From Aphelenchoides besseyi (lineage: Eukaryota; Nematoda; Chromadorea; Rhabditida; Aphelenchoididae), in assembly GCA_024699855.1 (NCBI GenBank), contig JAMPIQ010000003.1:8246001-8310000 (forward strand): DNA of 64,000 nt. Reading direction: 5' to 3'. The notes under the pieces are model-generated. The model did not search any database, was not told the DNA's origin, and saw only the letters and a list, made by a program, of their open reading frames with translations. The position numbers and the translations under genes were made by a program. Shown piece after piece: positions 9,294-20,139 of this stretch. Each line of letters begins with the position of its first letter. Within the stretch, counting starts at the first letter, position 1.

Positions 9294-10080
9294 TCAGTTC
9301 AAATGTGCTTGACGAAATTGCTCGTAGAACTCCATGACCGTCTTGCGATCTTTTGGCATTTTGGCCTGAAATCTGAATGACAAGACAAGACTTTCAAACG
9401 CACGTTTATGTAACAGAGAACGGCGAAATGAGCGAAAATCTATTGTCGCTCAGTTTGAATCATGGGAGCTCAATGATCATGAAGCTCGCAAACGATCTTT
9501 TTCATCTGCAAAACAATAATAATCTAACACTTCTGTCAACTCGCGCTGATTGGTTTCCTTTCCACAAACGAGCGATTGCCGTCTCGACGCAAAGCACTGT
9601 GCCGGTTCTTCCGATTCCCGCACTGCAACGAATGACCGTTGGACCTCCGTTCTTGCTGTTTGGCAGATGTTTTACCAACGCAAAACCGCCATTCCACTGG
9701 TCGCGATGCCACGATCAGGGCAATCGACAATCTGAACAAATTTGACGACGTTCGAATTCGAGCAACCGTCCGGAAGAACTTCGAGAGTAAACCTGATGAA
9801 AAGATCTTCTTGTTCCCTCTAAACAACTCGATTAAAAGTAGATCGCTTTCAATCCACCTTTTTGTTGTTGACGAACATTGGTCTGTAGTTCTTGTAGGTT
9901 CCCTACTCTAGAGGCCAGTACTGATAATATTTGATCTTTTGATTCTCTTCGCATCGATACAACATGACGATCATCTCAACGTTCTCTTGAAAGACCATAC
10001 GCTAGAAGTCCGAAGCAGTCGATTCCAACGGTCTTTGAGCGACAAGTCCGATAATCCGACTGATGATAATAAACTCAATT
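9294..10080 (-). pseudogene. Protein tyrosine phosphatase pseudogene
   Basis: The minus strand encodes a clear classical PTP domain with disabling changes. In order: a substrate-entry segment (IIGLVAQRPLESTASDF) followed by TAG where the family has Trp, then FQENVEMIVMLYRCEENQK and KYYQYWPLE with a second TAG. Next come FTLEVLPDGCSNSNVV and a WPD-loop relative, VDCPDRGIATSGMA. A one-base frame break near 9687 precedes the P-loop (RCSAGIGRTGTVLC), which keeps the catalytic Cys and Arg. The C-terminal helix has TGA for Arg and TAG inside the usual RP-M-Q...Q segment. A final piece (AKMPKDRKTVMEFYEQFR) ends at 9294. At least four stops plus a frameshift make sequencing error unlikely. The gene lies head-to-head with the POU gene. 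Confidence 0.85.
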
Positions 10081-10208
10081 GACGTAATCACTATTTTCCA
10101 CATATTTGTTAAGGAGCCTTTGAGTTGTTGTTTTGAAAAGCCGAAGCTGCAAAATAATCATTTAATTTCTTCGTTTCGAGTGGTCGGTCAGTCATTTGTG
10201 TTCGAAGA

Positions 10209-11163
10209 ATGTCAGCGAATGAAAATAACGATGATCGTCGTTCAAAGTGGTCGGGAGATTTGTCGGCCATAAACCTGGTATGATCTCTGCGTTTCCATTT
10301 GACTATTCGTTTATTTCAGCAAACCATGCAAACGACCGGAGAATCTTCGGAACCCAATGAATTCGAGCGATTGGTTTATAAGGCGGTAGTCGATGTGATG
10401 CAAACGATGTTCCAACAACAACAACCATTGGGTCTTCTCGTGAATCCGGAGCTATCGAATAAACGTCTTTCTGACTCTACAGATTCGTCGTCTCCACCAA
10501 TCAAGAAACCACGTGCAGAAAACAAATCCAGTTCGGGAGATCAAGAAGCGGGAGTCGCATTCCGAGAGTGTCGTCATCAATTGAGTAAGTGATTTCAGAA
10601 GACCCAAGAGTTTGCTTGTAGAATTGTCCCAACCGGAGCTTGCGAACTCGTTGAATCAACTCTGTGGAACAAACTACTCGACTCGAATGATTTCCGACTT
10701 CGAAAACGGTCGTGGATCGTTGAAGTCGATGAAGAGTCTGAAAGAATCCATGGACATGTTTATGGCGAAATGGAAGGGCACGCGCCATCCAACTGACTTT
10801 TTTGCTCAGGACTTTAAGGTAAACACACTGACCATTCACTATTCCCAGTTTAGCAGCCAAAAGAAGAAATGAACGAAAGCAATTTGGGTCGTACTCATCG
10901 TCATTTGACGGTCGAGCAGAATGCCACATTGAAAGCAGAGTTTGCGCAGAATGAGTATCCGCAGAAGGAACGACTCGTTCAATTGGCCGAAGAGTTGGGT
11001 TTACAAGAAAAGGTATGGTTTTCTGGTAATCTGCGAGTGAGTCCAGTTGTTGCAGAAGATAAGAGTCTGGTTCTCCAATTATCGTCAAACTGCTCGTCGT
11101 CGCAGACAAAAAGAAGAACAAAAGGCGACTACGAGTGTAATCAATTTCAATGGCGATTGTTAG
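10209..11163 (+). CDS. Divergent POU-homeodomain transcription factor
   Basis: Exons 10209-10277, 10320-10584, 10622-10818, 10854-11012 and 11056-11163 give 265 residues. An N-terminal Gln/Ser-rich region with a basic patch (PPIKKPRAENK) precedes a POU-specific domain (about residues 105-165): FRECRHQLKLSQPELANSL, then TRMISDFENGRGSLKSMKSL. The homeodomain (about 185-245) has TVEQNATLKAEFAQNEYPQK and recognition helix KIRVWFSNYRQTARRRR. The invariant W48, F49, N51 and R53 are kept. Positions 50 and 52 (Ser, Tyr) differ from the usual POU Cys and Arg. The exon joint at 10584/10622 falls inside the POU domain and completes its helix, confirming the model. It is a nuclear DNA-binding regulator, and its divergence recalls the nematode ceh-18 class, but orthology is not established. 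Confidence 0.85.
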
Positions 11164-11599
11164 ATTGTGTCTTAAATAAAAATGTATATGTTTTGATGCT
11201 AATGGATTGCCCGTCAAATGCCCTTTTCGGAGAGTCTGCGCGTCCAACAGAAGTGATTGACAACCAAATTTATTGCTTCTGTTCCTCGAATCTCCAGACC
11301 ACAAATCGAAGTCCGTGAGCTCATTAGATTGAACTGGAAGTTGTTGTTTGATTGTCGGAACTTTCAATCGTTTACAACCGGGTAACAAGCAAGTTCCCAC
11401 GAGCTGTCGGTTATCTGATTTTGTTGCGCCTTTTCACTCACCTCTCGGTTACAATGTCAATTGAATTAGCGGTGAATTTGAATGGCCGGCACTCAATCGG
11501 CATATTCTTCTCACGCTCATAAACCCAATGGGCAGCTGGAGTGCATTAAAGAGGCTTCGAATGACTCCAACTGACCATCTTGTTGCTTTTTCAGTCACG

Positions 11600-12269
11600 A
11601 TGTTCAATTTGTTTTCTGTTATTCTTCTGCTCTCAACAGTTCTATTGACTGAAGGTAACTCTCAAATCGACTCCATCAAACGCTCTTTCAGGATCGAAAT
11701 GTCAAGAGTTCCTGTGCAAAAATGGAGTCTGTTCTCTTGATTCTGATGGCAATCCGATCTGCAAATGTGATTTTGGGTTCATGGGTTTGTTTCAATCAGA
11801 TTTTTTTGATCGTTCTTTAGGTCGACATTGTCATCTAGCTGATCATTGTGCTCGCCATCCTTGTAATCAAGGCAAATGTGTGAACGGTGGTCGGCACGGC
11901 GATTTTATTTGTGTTTGTGAGTCGGGATACTACGTGAGTTATTCAATTGATTCTGTTTATCTTTTCGTTTTTAAGGGCAAATACTGTGAGAGAAATTGGA
12001 ATGAATGCAACGACGATGAGCTTCGATGTCAGAACGGCGGTCGATGTGAAGACACACCCGGTAGTTACCTTTGCCATTGTTCAGCCGGGTTTACGGGTCG
12101 ATATTGTGAATCTCGAGTTGATGCTTCTCAATCAGAATCTTTGAATGTCAATGAGAAGATAAATGGAATCTCATTCTTGGATGATCTCAAGTTCGATAAT
12201 CCAAAGATCTTATTTTTGCTAATTTCAATATGTTTATTCCTCGTTGTTTTTCTTCGTTGTTGTTGTTGA
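11600..12269 (+). CDS. Small type I membrane protein with three EGF domains
   Basis: Exons 11600-11654, 11692-11784, 11821-11933 and 11976-12269 give 184 residues. A signal peptide (MFNLFSVILLLSTVLLTEG) is followed by three six-cysteine EGF modules: about residues 22-49 (CQEFLCKNGVCSLD...CKC), 50-90 (CARHPCNQGKC...CVCESGYYGKYC) and 91-128 (ECNDDELRCQNGG...CHCSAGFTGRYC). A linker and one helix (ILFLLISICLFLVVFL) follow, with a short cysteine tail (RCCC). Exon limits sit between or within modules as is common for EGF genes. It could be a membrane-tethered ligand or adhesion protein. No DSL or other diagnostic domain is present. An in-frame upstream ATG at 11528 was not used because it would bury the signal peptide behind a splice-acceptor-like tttttcag. 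Confidence 0.8.
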
Positions 12270-12356
12270 TAGTTGAAGTAAATAGACCTGAGAAACAATT
12301 GTTTATAACATTTACAACAAATTTAAATAAACAGACTAAGTGGAAGATAAATGAAG

Positions 12357-13472
12357 TCACGGAACTGATTCTTCACATTCTCCAACATAACCAATATTCT
12401 CGCAATACTCGAAATGAGCAGGCCATCCATGAGCGTCTGTTCCTAATTTCACGTAACAGTCGGTGGAGTTCTCATCGAAACGAAATGATCTCGTTAAACG
12501 GTGACAGTGAGGGCACTTGACGATCAGTTGATTAGCCAGCACTATTGTGTTCATGACTTTCTTCAAAGTGTCTGCATCAATAGCAGGAGCCTAAATAGAG
12601 ATTGCAGTTCATTCAAAAGAAACAAACCAAAACGTTTTCAGAAAAATCGACAGCACTTGTTGGAATGAAACGGTTGAATCCCATACAAGCAGGAATTAAC
12701 CGACTACCTTGAAGACAACCGCCATTGTGATGTTTTACCAGTGAGTCATGACATGAAAACTAAAAAGTGTGTTTAACTTCACTTCAGATGACAATTCACC
12801 ATCTCGTATTTGTTGACACACGCATGATCGAGAGCGTAACCCAAACGCTTCCAAATCTGTCAATCACTTTTCAATGATGTTTTGCGATAAATGAACGCAT
12901 TTAGACCGCAAAAGAGTTCACACATTCTCTAAAGACTATATCCGTAACTCGCACAAGAACTCACATAATCAAAACCACTCGAATTGGTGGCTTCGTATGG
13001 ACACATGTTGATGGCAATTGTATCTTCGCAGTGATCCTTAATGACTTGGTCCTGTACATCGAAGTATCTTTGAAGTTCCTGTAAACAAGAAAGTCGGAAA
13101 TGAGCGCAAAACCCCACGTATTTCTTAACAAACTCGCAAGTTAGAAAGTAAATCGAGATACTCAAAATCACTGACAATGACAACTAAGCATTCGAAGAGT
13201 TACCCTCGTCTTCGAATCTCTTAACATACGTTTGCAATCGGAATTGCGACACACGAAGATCGTTTGGTGTAAAATTTTCAAACTGCACGATTGTGAGCGC
13301 GATTACGACATTTCTGAAAGCATTCAATGGAAGGTGTTTTAAAAACTTTGGTCATTTCTTCTAAACAACTGGTTAAACTGAATTGAAAAGTACAAATAAA
13401 ATCATCAATTTGTTGGGCAACTTTTGTAGTGAAAACAACTATTAGCATTGATTTCTTTTTCGATACGACCAT
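12357..13472 (-). CDS. Cysteine-rich secreted-type protein, model uncertain, possibly decaying
   Basis: Minus-strand coding pieces read in order: SCLEEMTKVFKTPSIECFQ (about 13315-13375), LRVSQFRLQTYVKRFEDE (about 13210-13275), DQVIKDHCEDTIAINMCPY (about 12985-13080), KRLGYALDHACVNKYEMVNC (about 12790-12860), GGCLQGSRLIPACMGFN (about 12670-12725) and a final exon 12357-12592 with VKCPHCHRLTRSFRFDEN, then TGA. Paired cysteines and helical spacing resemble nematode T20D4.11-like (DUF19) secreted proteins. Two joints (near 13287 and 12795) do not keep frame with canonical introns, so the locus is either mis-modelled or a young pseudogene. A secretion signal is not obvious at the 5' end. Confidence 0.4.
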
Positions 13473-14066
13473 TTGACCAGCAGATTAACGAACTGTAATT
13501 ACTGGGTTATGATAACATAAGGATGTCCAGTTGAGTAGAAGGCTTGTATGTTGCTTTACATTTGCTTAAGGATTTTATTGTTTTGAGTCTTAAATTCAAT
13601 GTATTTAGGATGACCGCAAGTAGAAATGTTCGATCAAAGTTGATTCTGTGATTGCGACTGGTTGTTTAACAGCGAAGGAAGTGGGCTAATCAACAGCGAT
13701 CAGAAGTTTTTGTTTCGCCAGTGATGACCCAAAAAGCTGATGGCGCTCAGCGGTTGAAATGTTTTATCGGAATCCACACGAGTGTTTGCCGGGGATGAAC
13801 GGAAGATGCGAATGTTAAAAACCACCACTTTGATTTGACGGGACGTGACAACACAAACTTTCGGCCCTTCAGCAAAGCAGGTGTACACGCTTCACGATCC
13901 GCATTCCCAAAGCAGCGGTATTTGCTTTCAATGTGTGGTCGGTCTACAAATAACTTCATCAGTACGAACATATTTTATTGTCTACTTGATTACTAATTGC
14001 CAAGATTACCTATTATTTTGTTTGTTGGCATTCGAGAATCTACATTTGTAGAACATTTATTTCAAA
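13473..14066. other. Intergenic, no supported gene
   Basis: Overlapping minus-strand open frames at 13700-13971 have no recognisable domain, start context or splice partners. The stretch likely contains the divergent promoters of its neighbours. Confidence 0.35.
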
Positions 14067-16075
14067 ATGCTCAAACCACGGTTATTACCGAAACTGCCTT
14101 GTATTTTGATCTCAATTATTGTCATTTTCGTTTTTGTCCTGATACTCTTCTCTGAACCGCAAGACGTCAATCATTATCTACCAACTCATATGCTGAGCCC
14201 AATTAAAACATACGATTCTAAATCTTGTAAGTCTTTGAACGTGTATTTGATTGTTCGCATTGTGATTTCAGTTAACATCATTCGTCATCGTCTTCAACGC
14301 ATACATCCACAACGGATATTGAAGCAGCCAATTAAACACGTGTATCCACGAAGACAGAACATGGAAACTTGTCGTCCCCTGTTTGGTCAAATTGGAATTT
14401 TCGTAGCAATCAATAGCGATCATGAAAAAAGGTAAGCAGTTCGATGTGAGTGATTATTGTCAACGACATTTAGATTGTACAAAATAGCTCAAGCATCATT
14501 GAGATGTTACCTGAAGTCCACCAACTACTCATATTTCTACATCAATGTCGATAACGATGAGAGAACCCAAGGATTATGCAATCAATCAAATGTAAGTCTA
14601 AAACTTGTTTACGACTAGATGGTAGTTTTAGATCTACTATAAAAGACATTGTGTTGGTTCTTACTATTTGAACAACGTGGATTGGATGCTTTTTTTGGAC
14701 GGCGACATTGGAGTTGTGAATCCGAATCATTGCATTGAAGAGTGGATTGACGATCGTGTGGATATGCTTTTCTACGAACGTTTCTTCAACTGGGAAATCA
14801 TGGCCGGTAGTTTTTTGATGAAAAACACTGAACAATCAAGAAAATTTCTATTGGACTGGGCAAACATGGAACAACAGCAATTCGATGGCTTCACAGGTTC
14901 GAAACAGGACCATTCGTCGTCGACCTTTCGCCGGCGCTGTTTTGACGCAAACGTTTCACCCGCCGAGTAAAATAACTTATAGTGTAGGAAGCAGCAGTTA
15001 TAAGATATTTCTTGCTGTCTCTTTCCTATACTTCCTCGTAATGCATTTCAATTTCCAAGTCATATCAACAATATGAGCATTCAAAATAGCCACTAAGCAA
15101 TATCCTTTGGCTTGAATATTCCTAGAAGTGCGTGAGAATGATTCCCGTGTTCAAAAAAACTCTGTCCAGTTCAATTTTGTTCTCGTAGATTATGAATTTG
15201 GAGTAATCGAGGTGTTTAGTTACTTTAACACAGAACTTGTCCGAGAAAATGACTCCCTTGAATACTTTAAGCTCAAAAGACCTTATGTTATTCAAACAAA
15301 GTAACAAATACAACATTCTCTAGACTGGTTGATAACTCGGCAACAAAACGTTCCGCGTATAAACAGCGGCGGCGAAATGTCATGTACGATTTTATGCTAC
15401 GATAATGTAAGTTTTTCTTCTGTACAATACTATTTTAAGAAGTTTTCTAAGAAAGTCTAAATGTTCCTTTTTAGGGTGTTTTGCAAGTACATTAAATGCT
15501 TTCTGATAGCAGTTATTCGAAGTTCTTCAGATACAAATTCTCAAATCGGCGCTTCCGAATGCCGTTGCAGAGATCGCAGCCTGTGACGCTATTTATCATC
15601 GTTCCAAGACATTAGAGCAATATTATAACTACGTTACGTGTGTGAAGGTTCAATTAGGAGCCACACGCGTATTTCCTGGAGTCTTGCGAATTTACAAAAG
15701 ATCGCATGGCTGGGCACGTGACGGTCAATTGACCGGAAACCGATGGAGCGACGTAGATTTCCTTATGCACGGGTGGAAGAATTCAAACTTAAATGCCACT
15801 TGGTATGATGCAAATGTCTTCAAGGTGTGAACTTGTTGTTGAATTTTCAACTAACTTATGTTCAGGATATACCCGATCCCGAAAAATGTACCGATGGATA
15901 TAAAGGTTGGAATTGGCTAGAAGAGAAAAAGTCAACGGTTAATGAGAATCGTAAAATTTTGGCAGCTTACGAAATGGGAGTGGCTCGTGGTTATCCTAAA
16001 GAAGGTCGGAACTTACCTCATCTAATCGAACCAGACGTCCGAAATTGTTATCCCGACTGCGATCGCTTTACGTGA
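14067..16075 (+). CDS. DUF273 glycosyltransferase-like protein
   Basis: Exons 14067-14226, 14272-14431, 14474-14591, 14632 to about 14900, 15531-15824 and 15866-16075. A type II anchor ([19 protein letters not shown]) near the N-terminus points to a Golgi or secretory membrane. The DUF273 core follows: [20 protein letters not shown] with the DGD metal/nucleotide-sugar type motif, then [18 protein letters not shown]. The C-terminal half has [20 protein letters not shown] and [20 protein letters not shown] followed by HGWK, then TGA. The expected G-[ST]-D-N-G-A block after FDGFTGS is not found. The gap 14900-15531 is far longer than the other introns, so an exon is lost or a foreign piece sits there. 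The copy may be damaged. Confidence 0.7.
14970..15530. other. Long gap inside the DUF273 gene
   Basis: About 560 bp between coding blocks in a gene whose other introns are about 40-45 nt. Open frames exist on both strands at 15122-15316 but neither shows a DUF273 match. It may be an insertion or a degenerated exon. Confidence 0.35.
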
Positions 16076-16404
16076 TTTGGCATCTACGGTCGATTAAACT
16101 TATTGTTTATGTTTAGTACCGAGCGGTAGAACAATTACAAAGAAGAGAGTTTATTGTTCGGAGTCCTAAGAAGCGAATTAATTACAAACACAGATCGGGG
16201 CCCCTCGGCCGGTGGAGGAGCGTTTGGCCTTGTGTGTTACAAAGTAAGAAGCTTGAGGACCGAACAGTTTATCTATTGCACAGTATTTATAAATTACAGT
16301 TGATACAACAAGATAGTACGCGAATACAAAAAGTCAGCAGTTGATACTATAGAATACACGAATTTTAACGTAAAAATATTCAAGATAATAGAGTAAGGTA
16401 GCTG

Positions 16405-18515
16405 TTAATAACGAGAAGGAGTTGGATCGGGAGGTATTCTAGAAGAGTTCATAGAATCGTTATTGGGATCGCTTATTCGGTCGAGTTGGTCGCCAACAAC
16501 CAAACACACATGTGTAGTTTCGAACAATTCGGCTCGTTTCTCCGGACTCAAATGATCAGTCCAATCGGTTCCGTAAGGTAGAGCCGGATATTCGATTTTA
16601 TCAGCAGGAACAGTCGATGCATTTGATCGACTAGTTAGTTGGAACTCTTCAGTTAGCTCTTTAATGGGACTCAATTTGCCATTTCGTCCCACATGTATGT
16701 CCGATTGATTGCCATTGATGTTCTCAAATTTCATCGGATCAACAGATGGAAGAGGACAAATTTTGTTGGTGTTTCGAATTCCTTCAATCTCAGCATCAGC
16801 GTTCACGATGGTATGATATTTCTTGAAGAAGCGAGTTGGCATAACGACACGACGAATCTGAACGCTGACGAGCAATAGATAGATTGGCGGAGTTAACGTG
16901 ATCAGATCGCTTATAATCGGAAATACAGTTCCTAACGCATAAACAGCTGTGGAATCGTTTAGTTCCGTGAAGTAACAAGTCAGAATCTAAGCACGCCCGT
17001 GGCTTTTACTTCCGTAATCCAAACCCACTTCATAGCCAAGAAAAAGTCCACGAAACATTGTGTAGAAGAGACAAATGATCGTATTTCTAAGCTCATCCAT
17101 GTCCAATTTGGTCGCATGTTTGAAACATAACCGTAGAAGCAAACGAACCAATGAGACGAGAAGTATAATCATCGTGATTGTCCAAACAATCCCGATGACC
17201 TTCGTTGCAGTGTCACGTGAAATGTACTGTAGAGACTTATTACTTGTTCGGATTCCAAACTCACTTGTCTCATAGTTGAACGAACAAGAAGAAAGTATTG
17301 ATTGACCGACTGAACATAACGAAAACGAGCATCTGCGCTGATTAGCGGTATACAGAACCAAACCGGAAAGATCAAAAAGCCGAGAACGTACTTGTAGAAT
17401 GTGCGATTCCAAAACTACAATTCATCAATTTCGATCATTTAATTTCCGTCCAACTTACATGTGCGTACATTCGTCGATAAACCAAAGTGCAGAAGATGTT
17501 GAAGGACATGAATAAAGTGATCAAAAACATTCCGTAGAAAAGATGATTGAAAATATAGAATGCTATTGCCAGATCTCTTCTGAATCCATTAGTGAGTTGA
17601 GAGTAAACGAAGTCGTGGAATGTTCCATTTCGAGGCCAACGATAAAAGAAGTTCGACAGCACACACAAAGTCACGTCCTGCAATCAATCGGTGATAGAAA
17701 AAAGGTAAACAGATGTATTTGAAGTATAGCAGAAACAAGTTTATTTTTGGATTCAACACGCAAAGTACAATTCATTCGACTGATTCTATTTCTCGACTTT
17801 TGAAATGCGATAAACGATCACGTGAATGTAAGGTCCAATCTGAAGACACACACCATTTGGCTGCTCAATCCAATGACCTTACTCGGTAATGAACGTAATC
17901 GGATTTCTCTTGAGTGTTCGTGTTGAGTACAAAGTTTGAACCGACCATACAACACCAAGTCGCACCGAACATCGCATCCGCACGCGACTTGATCTTCTCA
18001 GCCAAACTGCTGTAGTAGTGGCTACGTGGAAGCTGTCGAAAGCAATCAAGAAGAAAATAGAAGAACTCACATCGTTGTTGATGGCCGTTTTGATGATCTC
18101 AATCATTTGACTGTTCGATTTCTCGTCCAGTTCGGAACGTTTCACGACAACTTCTTTGCCGTTGAGTTGATGTGGTAATTGAGTGAAATTCGGTTTCAAT
18201 TCGAGAGTACGAAGCTGCGAATCGGCCATTTTGTTGAGAACAACCGACTCAAATGAACTGACAAAAGAACACGCAAACAAAAGAAAATAAAAAGACAAAT
18301 CAATCGATTGCTCAAGTTCTACAGCGAGCACTCATCATTTGTTGGAGACCTACCGATAGACAACTTAAGATGACCAGACGTAGGAAATTGCAATCAGCTT
18401 TTTTGAACAACGAGATAGCAATCCAAATATACGCAGCGATTAGAACGGGCGTGTATATCACGTACACACTCGACAGTTCAATTTGCTGAGCCAAATTGAA
18501 CAAACTTCCAGACAT
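16405..18515 (-). CDS. Seven-helix chemoreceptor (Srv/Sru-like) with a nested gene in intron 1
   Basis: Minus-strand exons are 18354-18515, 17459-17677, about 17250-17414, 17010 to about 17220 and 16405-16986. TM1 is VYVIYTPVLIAAYIWIAISL. TM2 spans the first joint (RLVILSCLS then DVTLCVLSNFF). TM3 is IFNHLFYGMFLITLFMSFNI, followed by FCTLVYRRMY. Later helices are KYVLGFLIFPVWFCIPL, IGIVWTITMIILLVSLV and ISDLITLTPPIYLLLVS. A cytoplasmic tail of about 150 residues ends SSRIPPDPTPSRY. The start is the ATG at 18515, just before TM1. Intron 1 (17678-18353) holds a complete dynein light chain gene on the same strand. The intron 16987-17009 is only 23 nt, and without it the frame meets TAG. The exact subfamily is inferred from layout only. 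Confidence 0.75.
17786..18229 (-). CDS. Dynein light chain, LC8-type, nested in a receptor intron
   Basis: Exons 18071-18229, 17883-18032 and 17786-17839 give 120 residues, longer than the roughly 90-residue LC8 proteins because of an N-terminal extension of about 28 residues. The LC8 pattern is clear: EVVVKRSELDEKSNSQMIEI, then YYSSLAEKIKSRADAMFGAT, then WCCMVGSNFVLNT where typical LC8 has WHCIVG-NFGS, and a final strand DYVHYRIGPYIHVIVYR. LC8 proteins are dimeric adaptors of dynein and other cargo. The changed WHC and FGS residues suggest a divergent paralogue with altered binding. It has its own introns, so it is not a fresh retrocopy. It lies wholly within intron 1 of the chemoreceptor on the same strand. 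Confidence 0.8.
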
Positions 18516-19058
18516 TTCTTGAACAACTAAACGGAATACTGGATGGTTGTGTTTAAGTATCGAGTTCAATTCTAAAGCGTCGGTTAGCAACGAGCAGCTG
18601 AAATCTCGAAAATGATAACTTGAAGTTAATAGTTAAGTTATTGGGAATATAGCAGGTGAATCACGAGATGTTTGTGAGTCAAACGGACAGAAAGAACGTA
18701 TGGGCCAAGTTAACTAGTGAATACAAATTTGCTTGTCAGATACGAAGTTGAACGAAGATTTTAAGCAAAATGAAAATGTAAAAGGACTTGTTCGTGAGAA
18801 CAATGTTTTGATGATCAATCTGATCCAAAAATGTTATTATTGAAGATGTTCTGTCGTATGAATTTCGTATAAAGTTAGTTGTGCATAAAACTCGAGATCT
18901 TCTTCTCGTCTACGAATCATTTCATTTTTATGCAAAACGTCCTTCATGTCGCAAGATGCAGAATAAAGGTTAAAATTGATTGAAATTATGCAAAACTATA
19001 AATTTTGTGGTCTGTTTGTCATTTGAATTTTTTCCGGCGATTATCAATTTCTAGAAAA
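18516..19058. other. Divergent promoter region
   Basis: AT-rich, no ORF with support. It lies between the minus-strand receptor and the plus-strand SH2-like gene. Confidence 0.4.
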
Positions 19059-19781
19059 ATGGGTCTTAAACAAAGTCGAGATTCCGATGTGAAGATTGCT
19101 CCGCATCCGCTGTACGGCAAAACGGCGAGTTTCGTTTGGACGGCTATATAATGGAACGGTTTAGTTGCCGATTAAAGAACCTCGCAAGTCCGAAGATGTG
19201 GAAACATTTGAAGAGCTTAACGAAGCCGAGGTGAGCAGCGAACATTTTCTTTAACATTCTCAGCTTTTAGGTGGAGAAACCTAAACAAAGGACAATTGAA
19301 ATGAAATTGAAGTCGAAAGAAGATTGTCGAAGCAATTCTCCTAAAAATTTGAACGAGATTCCGGCCACACAAATTTCCAGTACGTCTGTTATTAAGTCTC
19401 AAATGTCCAGCTGTTATCTTGGTGCTCGTCATTCAAACGAAATCGACGGATTGATTCGCTCGTCCAGTTTCGGCGTGTACTATAAACTTCCGTCGGAACC
19501 CGACGATGTGGAGTATGAGTTGCCGTTGATTATTGGCTACAAGAGTTACAAAGGAAAGGTTTGTGCTTGATCGTTTTTTGAAGTTCTTTGGTTAGGTTTA
19601 TCATCTTCGCGTTAAAGTGAACAAAACGCGTAAAATTTACGTGCAAGATGGGAGCGAAAATCCACGAGAATTTAAAGATCTCAGCGAACTTATCCATTAT
19701 TACGAGCGATGCTTGTATGTTCATCCGAACAGTAAAAGTTTTGAAATGTTTCCGATATGGCTTCTGGACAATATCGAATGA
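19059..19781 (+). CDS. Predicted N-myristoylated SH2-like protein
   Basis: Exons 19059-19133, 19165-19230, 19271-19558 and 19596-19781 give 204 residues. The N-terminus MGLKQSRD fits the myristoylation pattern (Gly2, Ser6) with nearby basic residues, so membrane association is likely. After a charged linker, an SH2-like domain spans about residues 92-195: SCYLGARHSNEIDGLIRSSS (the W-x-G position and helix A), FGVYYKLPSE in place of the FLVR strand, VYHLRVKVNKTRKIYVQD, and FKDLSELIHYYERCLYV as helix B. The Arg that contacts phosphotyrosine is absent, so classical pTyr binding is doubtful. No kinase domain follows before the stop, so it resembles a free-standing adaptor. The first intron is only 31 nt. 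Confidence 0.7.
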
Positions 19782-20139
19782 ATCGAAGGATCTATTGTAT
19801 TATTAGAATGCCGAATAAACGTCGGGTATTGTTGGACTTGTGGTCAATGATCTTTGATTTGAACGTTGGCTTTTCTCATAACCCAGTACAAGAAACACAG
19901 TTACGTAAGAGAATGTTCAAATGTTTTTTTAGACCTTGCAGCAATCCTTCTGCCTTTGGGTCAAGTAGATGTCCATTTTACTCGCAGTAATTGTACTAAA
20001 GGCAATTGTGAGCATAGAAACCGCTTATATACTGCTCATTACGACGCGGTTACTACTCATTTGACCGGTACGTATTTTTTGGCGCCAAAAAAGAATGCGT
20101 CATCATTTGACCATTTGATAGCTGACAATCGTCGCTAAA

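Noticed and set aside
10501..11400. A 299-codon minus-strand open frame
   Set aside because: It lies antisense to four exons of the POU gene, whose domains and splice joints are convincing.
12795..12820. A second 23-nt intron (gtgaag ... tttttag) in the secreted-protein gene
   Set aside because: Removing it does not keep the frame, so it does not support the short-intron finding.
19866..20138. A 90-codon plus-strand frame ending just before the PDZ-like gene
   Set aside because: It has Cys/His-containing stretches but no domain, no splice support and no start context; left unannotated.
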